DNA of 24,979 bases from contig JBGSQB010000179.1 in assembly GCA_041738285.1 (NCBI GenBank), positions 1 to 24,979 of the forward strand. The letters run 5' to 3'. This DNA comes from SZUA-521 sp041738285 (GTDB taxonomy: Bacteria; Pseudomonadota; Gammaproteobacteria; Pseudomonadales; Azotimanducaceae). A model generated the notes under the pieces. That model did no database searches. It saw only the letters and a list, made by a program, of their open reading frames with translations, and had not been told where the DNA came from. Position numbers and translations under genes: made by a program. Of this stretch, positions 14,290 through 23,655 are shown piece after piece; position 1 is the stretch's first letter, and each line of letters opens with the position of its first letter.

Positions 14290-15045
14290 ATGGAGCCGAT
14301 TGCTCTGAAAACATTGGTCGTCAACGGAAAGGGGGGCTGCGGCAAGACGACCATCGCGACCAACCTGGCGGCGGCGTATGCGCGTCTCGGGCACCAGGTG
14401 GTGCTCGTCGATCACGATGCCCAAGCGTCCAGCAGCCAATGGTTGCAGCAACGCCCCGCGCCGTTACCACCGATTCACCTGGTGGCCGCGCACCAGCGCA
14501 CGGGCATGTACACCACCCGCGCTTACGCGCAGCGAACCCCGATCAACGCCGATCGCATCGTCATCGACACGCCGTCTGCGGTGGGCGATCGCGAACTCGA
14601 TACCTTGCTGCGCGGCGTCGATGCCATCCTGGTCCCGCTCTTGCCCTCATCGATCGACATGCGGGCGGGGTCGCGATTCATCAATCAATTGCTGAACCAT
14701 CGCGTGTATCGTCTGCATCCGGTGCCGGTGGCCGTGGTCGCCAATCGCGTCCGCAAGAACACGCTCACGCACTCGAAACTCATGGCCTTTCTCGACTGTC
14801 TGGACGTGCCGGCGATCGCGACCTTTCGCGACAGTTCGATCTACACACGGCTCGCCGACGACGGCACCGGCATCTTCGACGTAGACGCTGACTCCGGCAT
14901 AACGCGCGAACTCCAACAATGGCGCAACGTGCTGACCTGGATCGACCAAGCGCAACGGCGGCGCGAAGACGACACCACGATCCGCCGCAGTCCGCGGGCT
15001 GCGGGCGCGCACGGTGCGCTCGAGCGCACGTCTGTCCCGGGCTGA
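14290..15045 (+). CDS. ParA/MinD-family ATPase, orphan
   Basis: A 251-residue deviant-Walker ATPase. Walker A is KGGCGKTT (14-21) with the signature Lys, Walker A' is VDHDAQASS (from D41) and the Walker B region is IVIDTPSAVG. These proteins form ATP dimers on DNA or membrane and position plasmids, chromosomes or protein complexes. No ParB, parS-like cluster or Min partner lies near, so this is one of the orphan ParA-like ATPases, cargo unknown. The start is ATG 14290, with AAGG directly against it; an upstream GTG at 14242 is possible but lies on the likely promoter. The C-terminal 25 residues are Arg-rich and low in conservation. It is followed by the sulfatase on the same strand. Confidence 0.85.
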   Translation: MEPIALKTLVVNGKGGCGKTTIATNLAAAYARLGHQVVLVDHDAQASSSQWLQQRPAPLPPIHLVAAHQRTGMYTTRAYAQRTPINADRIVIDTPSAVGDRELDTLLRGVDAILVPLLPSSIDMRAGSRFINQLLNHRVYRLHPVPVAVVANRVRKNTLTHSKLMAFLDCLDVPAIATFRDSSIYTRLADDGTGIFDVDADSGITRELQQWRNVLTWIDQAQRRREDDTTIRRSPRAAGAHGALERTSVPG

Positions 15046-15082
15046 ACCGACGCGCACGCCGCAGGCGCTCCCCGACTTTCGC

Positions 15083-16530
15083 GTGTCACGTCCCAACATT
15101 CTCATCATCATGCCGGATCAGCTACGGGCCGATTGCGTCGGCTGTTTTGGCAACCCGTACATCCAGACGCCGCACATCGATGCCCTTGCGCGCCGCGGCA
15201 CGCGGTTCACCCAGGCGTTCGCCAATCATCCGGTGTGCGGCCCGAGCCGGGTCAGTCTGATGACCGGTTGGTACCCCCACGTGCGCGGCCATCGCACCCT
15301 CGATCATCTGCTCAAGCCGTGGGAGCCGAACCTTCTGCGCTACCTCAAGGACGGGGGCTACCACGTCGCCATTGCCGGCAGTCGTGGCGACATGTTCGCA
15401 CCAGGCGTCACCGAAGCAAGCACTCACTTTTGTGGATTTACCGAGCGCCCCGAGAACGTCACGATGGGGCCGCAGTTCGCCGCGGATCATGCGCTGTACG
15501 CGGCGTTCTACCATGGCTGCCGTGGCACCGAGACCTGGCTCGATTTCGATGAAGCCGCCGTGCGCACCGCGATCGCCTGGCTCGAGAGCCGCCCCGGTGG
15601 CCCCTGGGCCCTGTTCGTGCCCCTGATCTTTCCCCACCTGCCGTTCGAAGTGGAGGAGCCGTTCTACAGTCGCCACGCCGCCGCCGACATGCCGCTGCCG
15701 CGGCCCATCGCAAGCGGCAAGCCGAGGTTTCACGCAGCGCTGCGATCTGCCAACGGCAGTGACCGGCTCACTGCCGCTGACTGGCGCGAGGTCGTGCGCA
15801 CCTACTACGGCATGATTGCGCGGGTCGACGATCAACTCGGGCGCTTGCTGCACACCGTGGATGCCATCGGCGCAACGAACCAAACATCGGTGTGGTTCTT
15901 CACCGATCACGGCGAGTACCTCGGCGACTTCGGACTCGTCGAAAAGTGGCCGTCGGGGCTCGATGAATGTCTGCTGCGCAATCCGCTGATCGTGACGCTA
16001 CCCGGACAGACCTCACCGCGCGTGCACGAAGGATTCGTCGAGATGGTGGATCTCTTGCCGACAGTGCTCGAGCTTGCACAAGTCGAACCGAAGCACACGC
16101 ATTTCGGGCGCAGCCTGGTGCCGGCACTGGGGGGTTCGAAGCACGCCGTTCGCGACGCGGCCATGAGCGAAGGAGGGTTTCGCACGGCCGATGTGCACCT
16201 GTTCGAGCAGCCGATCGGTGAGTACCGCAGGAAAGGCGAGCTGCAGCACGCAAAGCCTGAACTGGTCGGCAAGGCGATCGTCCGGCGCGAGACGCGCTGG
16301 ACCTTCGTGCACCGGCTGTACGAAGCCGATGAGCTGTACGACCGGCGTTCCGATCCGGGCGAGACCATCAATCTCATCGGCAGTTCACCCGCTGCAGAAG
16401 CCATCGCCACACAGATGCGCGCCAAGGTGCTCGACTGGCTGCACGAAACCTCGGATATCATCCCGTGGGATGCTGATCCCCGATTTCCCAAAACACCCCA
16501 CGGCCAGCACACGCCGTTCTCGTCCACCCC

Positions 16531-16534
<4 letters not shown>
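15083..16534 (+). CDS. Sulfatase-family hydrolase, cytoplasmic type
   Basis: A 483-residue alkaline-phosphatase-superfamily sulfatase. It begins SRPNILIIMPDQLRADCVG, the metal-binding DQ version seen in choline-sulfatase and phosphonate-monoester-hydrolase-like members. The formylglycine motif C52-G-P54-S-R56 is followed by VSLMTG, and the second metal site is FTDHGEYLGDFGLVEKWP. The C-terminal ELYDRRSDPGETINLIG is typical. No signal peptide is seen, so it acts in the cytoplasm. The Cys needs conversion to formylglycine by a maturation enzyme not present here. GTG 15083 fits the family start; GTG 15014 would add 23 residues and overlap parA; neither has a clear ribosome binding site. The stop overlaps the yheS ATG. 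Substrate unknown: sulfate or phosphonate/phosphate ester. Confidence 0.9.
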
Positions 16535-18444
<1,910 letters not shown>

Positions 18445-18512
18445 GCCTCGGCAGCATCCCGATGCATCCGAATGACGCGTTTGAAATACGGCTCGCCAGC
18501 TCCTAGGGATGC

Positions 18513-19790
18513 TCAGCCTGCCGCAGGCTTCTCATAGATGGACGGCTCACTCTTCGCCTCCTCAGTGATGCGTCGGCCGAGGGCCGGGAACACGGGGATT
18601 TCATCGTCAGCGAGCGGGCGCATCTTCACTTTCCGAGCAAGCGCCGCCTCGATGAACGGCGCGAGCTGCGCCTGCTTCTTGCGCTCGCGGTCCGCCATGC
18701 GGCCCTTGAACTCGGGCATGACTTCGGCGGCAAACAGCTCGAGGGCTTCGCAGATGTGCGCATGCTCGTTGAGCCCCGCCTGCTGAATGAACGTTACCTG
18801 ATCGACCCCGGCCTCTTCGAACTTGCGCAGGTGTAGCCGCAGGTCATCTGGCGTTCCGATGCCGCCGCGACCGCCGGACAAGGCCTGGGAGATCTCTGCC
18901 GGCAGCTCGGATGTGCGCTTATCGTAGATCTTGCTGAACTCCTCCCACAGATTGGTTCGACCTGGCTTGTGCGCGCCAAAACCATAGAGGCTACCGAGCG
19001 CATAGCCGAAGAACTCGAAGCCCTTGAGGCCGCGGTCGATCGCAACCTGACGATCGTTGTGGCAGGAAAAGCTCGACACCATACAGATGTTGGCGTTCAC
19101 CGCGTGGCCGATCGGCACACACTGATCGCTCTTGATGATGCTGTAGTACTCGTCAACCCACGACTTGGCCTCGAGCGGATCGACGAAGGCGAAGGTCAGT
19201 GCGCCGATACCGAGCCGCGCAGCCATGCGAATGGTTTCACGCTGACTGCAGGCAACCCAGATCGGCGGGTGCGGCTTCTGCACCGACTTCGGAACGATGT
19301 TGCGGCACGGCATTTCGAAGTACTTACCCTTGTAGCCGGGGTAGGGATCCATCGCCAGCATGTTGGCGATCTGCTCCGTGGACTCGAGATAAATCTTGCG
19401 CTTCTCCTCAACGGGAATGCGAAAGCCGCCAAGCTCGAGCACCGCGGACGATTCGCCGGTGCCGAAGTCGACGCGGCCGTTCGATACCAGGTCGAGCGTG
19501 GCGATCACTTCGGCAGTTCTCGCTGGATGGTTGTACTGCGGAATGACCTGGCGGATGCCCTGACCGAGGCGGATGTTCTTGGTGCGCGCCGCGCAGGCGG
19601 CCAGAAACACTTCGGGTGCCGAGGAATGGGAGTATTCCTCGAGAAAGTGGTGCTCCACCTCCCACGCATAGTCGATGCCGAGCCGGTCGGCGACCTCGAC
19701 CTGCTCCAATGCTTCGTTGAACAGCCGCTGCTCCGCGCCGTTGTCCCAGGGCCTTGGCAACTGATGCTCGTAGAAGATACCGAATCGCAT
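18513..19790 (-). CDS. LLM-class flavin-dependent monooxygenase
   Basis: A 425-residue member of the bacterial luciferase-like (LLM) superfamily, TIM-barrel enzymes using FMN or F420. It begins MRFGIFYEHQLPRPW, continues with EVEHHFLEEYSHSSAPEVFLAACAARTKNIRLGQGI and the typical NHPARTAEVIATLDLVSNGRVDFGTG segment, then KPHPPIWVACSQRETIRMAARLGIGAL and GTPDDLRLHLRKFEEAGVDQVTFI. Substrate is unknown; related proteins hydroxylate or oxidise small organic molecules. ATG 19790 is fixed by GGAG 7 nt upstream and by the family start. It is divergent from a TetR regulator with 97 bp between starts, a common arrangement for regulator and target. Confidence 0.93.
   Translation of the reverse strand: MRFGIFYEHQLPRPWDNGAEQRLFNEALEQVEVADRLGIDYAWEVEHHFLEEYSHSSAPEVFLAACAARTKNIRLGQGIRQVIPQYNHPARTAEVIATLDLVSNGRVDFGTGESSAVLELGGFRIPVEEKRKIYLESTEQIANMLAMDPYPGYKGKYFEMPCRNIVPKSVQKPHPPIWVACSQRETIRMAARLGIGALTFAFVDPLEAKSWVDEYYSIIKSDQCVPIGHAVNANICMVSSFSCHNDRQVAIDRGLKGFEFFGYALGSLYGFGAHKPGRTNLWEEFSKIYDKRTSELPAEISQALSGGRGGIGTPDDLRLHLRKFEEAGVDQVTFIQQAGLNEHAHICEALELFAAEVMPEFKGRMADRERKKQAQLAPFIEAALARKVKMRPLADDEIPVFPALGRRITEEAKSEPSIYEKPAAG
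18515..18532 (+). terminator. Short hairpin, possible terminator for yheS
   Basis: AGCCTGC-C-GCAGGCT is a perfect interrupted palindrome followed by TCTCAT, 70 bp after the yheS stop. It lies inside the 3' end of the convergent LLM gene and lacks a true T-run. Confidence 0.25.
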
Positions 19791-19887
19791 GCATGTACTC
19801 CGAAGTTCGTTTGTCTTCGAGTTAACCGTATCCCCGCCAGCCACGGCAACCCCTGGAAAGTCCGCAGGTTCTGCTATCGTCGCGGCC

Positions 19888-20466
19888 ATGACCCACGCCG
19901 CGCTGTCGCGTCCCGAACTCATTGCCCGCATGGCCGAGGTGTTTCGCACCCAGGGTTTTGCCGGGGCCACGCTTGCCGAGCTTTCCCAGGCGACGGGGCT
20001 GAAGCGCGCGAGCCTCTACCACCACTTTCCCAACGGCAAAGCCGCCATGGCGGCAAGCGTTTTGAACGATGCCGTGGCAGAACTCGACGCCCATGCGTTT
20101 CGCGAACTGGCCGGCACCGGCAGCGCGCAGGATCGGCTCAGCAGGTTCATCACGGGCTTTTCTCGCTACTGCCGCGGCGGCACCCGTGCATGTGCGATCT
20201 CTGCGCTGTACATGGGTGCCGACGAAGCAACGATCGAGGCGATTCGCGGCCACCTCGATCGCTGGATCGATTTGCTCGCGGCCCTGTTTGGTCGTCAGAG
20301 CGCATCGACCGACCCCCAGACGCTTGCCGGTGAGCTGCTCGCAGACTTGTACGGAGCCCTCACGATCGCGACCCTGCGCGGCAACTCAAACGATTTTCAG
20401 CTGCGCCTGGCGAGAATCGGCGCACGCTACCGGCAAACCGTAGATCAGCGCCAGAGGGCGTGGTAG
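19888..20466 (+). CDS. TetR/AcrR-family regulator
   Basis: A 192-residue one-domain repressor-type protein. The N-terminal HTH is complete: LIARMAEVFRTQGFAGATLAELSQATGLKRASLYHHF, then NGKAAMAASVLN. The C-terminal ligand domain resembles the LmrA/YxaF group. ATG 19888 follows family alignment; the frame is open upstream but non-family. The divergent LLM monooxygenase gene is the likely target; no obvious operator palindrome stands out in the shared 97 bp. Its 3' end overlaps the convergent FAD oxidoreductase gene by 22 bp. Confidence 0.92.
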   Translation: MTHAALSRPELIARMAEVFRTQGFAGATLAELSQATGLKRASLYHHFPNGKAAMAASVLNDAVAELDAHAFRELAGTGSAQDRLSRFITGFSRYCRGGTRACAISALYMGADEATIEAIRGHLDRWIDLLAALFGRQSASTDPQTLAGELLADLYGALTIATLRGNSNDFQLRLARIGARYRQTVDQRQRAW

Positions 20467-21896
20467 CGCGCGGCAATACCCAACGCCCACTGCGGCGCGT
20501 TGGCGCGACGCCATGCGTTCGCCGCGAACTTGTTGATCTCGCTCATCGTCGGATAGATGTGAATGGTCTGCTGGATGCCTCGCAGCGAGATGCCATGTGT
20601 CATCGCCGTGACGTACTCGCCGATCAGCTCGCCGGCTTCAGGACCGACGATGGTGGCCCCGAGAATCCGGTCTCGACCCGGCGCCGTCAGCACCTTGATG
20701 AAGCCTTCACGCCGGCCGTCGGTGATTGCGCGGTCGACATGTCCCACGGCGTGACGCGACACTTCCACTGCGATGCCCGCGGCTTTGGCCTCTTCCTCTG
20801 ACAAGCCGACCCGTGCAACTTCCGGATCCGTGTAGGTGCACCACGGTACGACCGAGTAGTTGACCTTGAACTTGCGGAAGCGACCAAACAGCGAGTTGAC
20901 CGCTGCGTACCACGCCTGATGCGATGCCATGTGGGTGAATTGAAACGGCCCCACTACGTCGCCACACGCGAATATGTTCTTGACGCTGGTGCGCAGGTAC
21001 TCATCGACCACTAACGTGCCATCGGGATTCGACGCAATGCCAAGATCCGCGACGCCCAACGATTGTGTATGGGCGCGCCGTCCGATGGCAACGAGCACTT
21101 GGTCGAAATCGAGCCGGACTTCCTGGGAATCGCTCGACGCAATCAGCGCATGGCTCGCACCGCTCGATTCACAACGAACGGCGCGATGACCCACGAGCAC
21201 GCGGACGCCCTCGAGTTCGAGCGCAGTCGCCACCACGTTGGATACATCGGGATCTTCCCTGGGCAGCACGCGATCGGCCATGTCGATCAGCGTGACGGCG
21301 CTGCCAAGCCGCTGAAAGCTCTGTGCCAATTCGCAGCCGATTGGGCCGGCGCCCATCACAAGCAGTCGCCGCGGACGTTCGCGCAATCCCCACACCGTGT
21401 CCGAAGTCAGCGGTTGGGATTCGGCAAGCCCCGGTATCGGCGGCACGAACGGCGCCGCGCCCGTCGCGATGACGATGTTGCGCGCAGTCAGACGCCGGCC
21501 ATCGCTTTCGACCGTCCATGGATCGACGATGCGGGCGCTGCCCTGCACGCATTCGACGCCGAGACTCGCATACCGCTCGGGTGAGTCGTTCGGCGCAATG
21601 GTCGCGATGGCGGCTTGCACCCGCTCCATGACCGCAGCGAAGTCCACGTCCGCGTGCGCATTGCGCATTCCATACTGATGCGCGTTAGCGATCTGATGCG
21701 CTACCCGTGCAGACGCGATCAGTGTCTTACTCGGCACGCATCCGGTATTCAGGCAGTCACCGCCCATGGCGCCGCGCTCGATCAGGATGACTTTGGCGCG
21801 CACCGTGGCGGCAATGAGCGAGGCGATGAGCCCCGCAGACCCCGCCCCGATGACGATCAGGTTGGCATCGAACCGTCGCGGCCTAGACCACTTCAT
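20445..21896 (-). CDS. FAD-dependent pyridine nucleotide-disulfide oxidoreductase (MerA-like)
   Basis: A 483-residue class I flavin disulfide reductase homologue. It has the FAD-binding GAGSAG (17-22), the redox pair in GGDCLNTGCVPSK (Cys48, Cys53), the NAD(P)-binding VMGAGPIGCELAQSF and the second FAD motif IFACGDVVG. The dimer-interface segment is IHIYPTMSEINKFAANAW: the His that normally precedes Pro-Thr in glutathione and lipoamide reductases is Tyr here, as in mercuric reductases. The C-terminal Cys pair and heavy-metal domain of MerA are lacking. It overlaps the end of the upstream TVP38 gene by 14 bp, and the two families are often adjacent or fused, so they probably act together at the membrane. 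Electron acceptor unknown. Confidence 0.93.
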   Translation of the reverse strand: MKWSRPRRFDANLIVIGAGSAGLIASLIAATVRAKVILIERGAMGGDCLNTGCVPSKTLIASARVAHQIANAHQYGMRNAHADVDFAAVMERVQAAIATIAPNDSPERYASLGVECVQGSARIVDPWTVESDGRRLTARNIVIATGAAPFVPPIPGLAESQPLTSDTVWGLRERPRRLLVMGAGPIGCELAQSFQRLGSAVTLIDMADRVLPREDPDVSNVVATALELEGVRVLVGHRAVRCESSGASHALIASSDSQEVRLDFDQVLVAIGRRAHTQSLGVADLGIASNPDGTLVVDEYLRTSVKNIFACGDVVGPFQFTHMASHQAWYAAVNSLFGRFRKFKVNYSVVPWCTYTDPEVARVGLSEEEAKAAGIAVEVSRHAVGHVDRAITDGRREGFIKVLTAPGRDRILGATIVGPEAGELIGEYVTAMTHGISLRGIQQTIHIYPTMSEINKFAANAWRRANAPQWALGIAARYHALWR

Positions 21897-22578
21897 GTGT
21901 ATGCCTCTTGCGTGCCACCAGATTCATGAGCTTGCGCGCGATCAGTGGGAACAGTCCCAGCAGAGACAGTGCAGCAATCAGCCCTGGACTCATGACGTCG
22001 CCCAGCGATTCCACTTCTGCGAGTTGTGTACCCGCGAACACGAATACGAACGTCCCGGCCAGCATGCCGACCTGGCTCACCCAATAGAAGCTGAACGCGC
22101 GAATCGGGGTCAGACCCATGACGAGATTCACGACGAAGAATGGAAACACCGGCACCATGCGCAATCCGAACAGATAGAACTCGCCATCGCGCGTGAACCC
22201 ATCATTGATCGCCGCGAGGCGATCACCGAAGCGCGCCTGCACCCAGTCATGGAGCAGCGTTCTCGACATGAGAAATGCGAGTGTCGCGCCCAGCGAACTT
22301 GCGAACGAAACCAGGGCCAGGCCCCAGACAACACCGAACACGGCGCCCGCGGCGAGGGTCATCACCGCCGCGCCCGGCAACGACAGCGCGGTTACGGCGA
22401 CATAAAAGGCGAAGAACGAAACCGAAGCAAAGATGGGCCGTGACGCAACGAAGTCGGAGGCGCGTGTGCGGCCCGCCTGCAGCGCTTCGAGTGTGAGGTA
22501 GTCACCGAGTCCGGCGGCAAAGAAGCTCACCACCGCCGTCACCACGACGGCAACGATTGTCCACCGTTTCCACGTCAC
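21883..22578 (-). CDS. TVP38/TMEM64 (DedA-like, SNARE-associated) membrane protein
   Basis: A 231-residue polytopic inner-membrane protein. A first helix (WTIVAVVVTAVVSFFAAGL) precedes VSFFAFYVAVTALSLPGAAVMTLAAGAVFG, the family hallmark followed by a re-entrant/hydrophobic GLALVSFASSLGATLAFL. FGLRMVPVFPFFVVNLVMGLTPI is the conserved R-x-x-P-x-x-P motif region, and two more helices follow. Members are linked to lipid (polyprenyl-phosphate) scrambling. GTG 22578 is preferred, with GAGGA 7 nt before it, over a TTG nine codons upstream. It leads the FAD oxidoreductase with 14-bp overlap and is divergent from hemB. Confidence 0.9.
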   Translation of the reverse strand: MTWKRWTIVAVVVTAVVSFFAAGLGDYLTLEALQAGRTRASDFVASRPIFASVSFFAFYVAVTALSLPGAAVMTLAAGAVFGVVWGLALVSFASSLGATLAFLMSRTLLHDWVQARFGDRLAAINDGFTRDGEFYLFGLRMVPVFPFFVVNLVMGLTPIRAFSFYWVSQVGMLAGTFVFVFAGTQLAEVESLGDVMSPGLIAALSLLGLFPLIARKLMNLVARKRHTHEVV

Positions 22579-22656
22579 AGATTTGTCCTCGGTCGAGCCA
22601 CGCAACGGGCTAGTACAGTACCATTCGTTCCCCAGGACTTCCGCAAGGAGTGGCGT

Positions 22657-23655
22657 GTGCCGCGAGCATTCCCAACCACCCGACTGCGCCGCAATCGTGC
22701 TCAGGATTTCTCCCGACGACTGGTCAGGCAGACGAGCCTCACCGTCGATGACCTGATCTATCCCGTGTTCGTGATCGACGGCGACAGCCGTCGCGAGGCG
22801 GTCGCCTCGATGCCGGGGGTCGATCGGCTATCCATCGACCTCCTTGTCGAGGAAGCTCGCAGCGCGTGTGCACTCGGCATCCCGGCGCTGGCACTGTTTC
22901 CACGTGTACAGCCGGAACTGAAAACCGCCGACGGCGCCGAGGCATGGAATCCGGAAGGCCTCATTCCGCGCGCGGTGCGCGCGCTCAAGTCGAAGCTGCC
23001 TCAGCTCGGCATCATCACCGACGCGGCCCTCGATCCTTACACGAGCCACGGCCAGGACGGCATCATCGACGACAACGGCTACGTGCAGAACGACGTGACC
23101 GTGACCGCACTGTGCCGACAGGCGCAGGTGTGTGCGCGCGCCGGCGCGGACGTCATCGCGCCATCAGACATGATGGACGGCCGGGTCGGCGCCATTCGCC
23201 AGGCACTCGATCGCGATGGCCACATACACACTCAGATCATGGCGTACTCGGCGAAGTACGCGTCCGCCTACTACGGTCCGTTCCGCGACGCCGTTGGATC
23301 AGCGAAGAGCCTCGGTAAAGCAGACAAGCGGACGTATCAGATGGATCCCGGCAACAGCAACGAAGCGCTGCACGAGATTGCCCTCGACATCGACGAAGGC
23401 GCCGACATGGTGATGGTCAAACCCGGCATGCCCTATCTCGACATCGTGCGCCGCGTGAAGGACGAATTCGGTGTGCCCACCTTTGCGTATCAGGTAAGCG
23501 GTGAATACGCGATGCACATGGCGGCGATCCAGAATGGCTGGCTTGCCGACAGCGTGATTCTCGAATCATTACTCTGCATCAAGCGCGCCGGTGCCGATGG
23601 CATTCTTACCTACTTCGCCAAACGCGCCGCTACGTTGCTGAAGCAGGCCGGCTGA
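22657..23655 (+). CDS. hemB: Delta-aminolevulinic acid dehydratase (porphobilinogen synthase)
   Basis: A 332-residue HemB that joins two 5-aminolevulinates to porphobilinogen in haem biosynthesis. The Schiff-base lysines are K200 (YSAKYASAYYGPFRDA) and K255 (MVMVKPGMPYLDI), and VIAPSDMMDGRVGAIR is intact. The metal-site segment is DAALDPYTSHGQDG (122-135), with Asp where zinc-type enzymes have Cys, so it is the Mg-dependent Pseudomonas-like class. GTG 22657 is set by a strong AAGGAG 6 nt upstream. It is divergent from the TVP38 gene with 78 bp between. Its last 26 bases overlap the 3' end of ppx. Confidence 0.97.
   Translation: MPRAFPTTRLRRNRAQDFSRRLVRQTSLTVDDLIYPVFVIDGDSRREAVASMPGVDRLSIDLLVEEARSACALGIPALALFPRVQPELKTADGAEAWNPEGLIPRAVRALKSKLPQLGIITDAALDPYTSHGQDGIIDDNGYVQNDVTVTALCRQAQVCARAGADVIAPSDMMDGRVGAIRQALDRDGHIHTQIMAYSAKYASAYYGPFRDAVGSAKSLGKADKRTYQMDPGNSNEALHEIALDIDEGADMVMVKPGMPYLDIVRRVKDEFGVPTFAYQVSGEYAMHMAAIQNGWLADSVILESLLCIKRAGADGILTYFAKRAATLLKQAG

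Noticed and set aside
18453..18513. AGCATCCC/GGGATGCT inverted repeat as a bidirectional terminator
   Set aside because: The loop is 45 nt and no T-runs follow on either strand.
18940..18965. GGTTCGA resembling a tRNA T-arm
   Set aside because: It lies inside the LLM coding sequence and no cloverleaf can be built around it.
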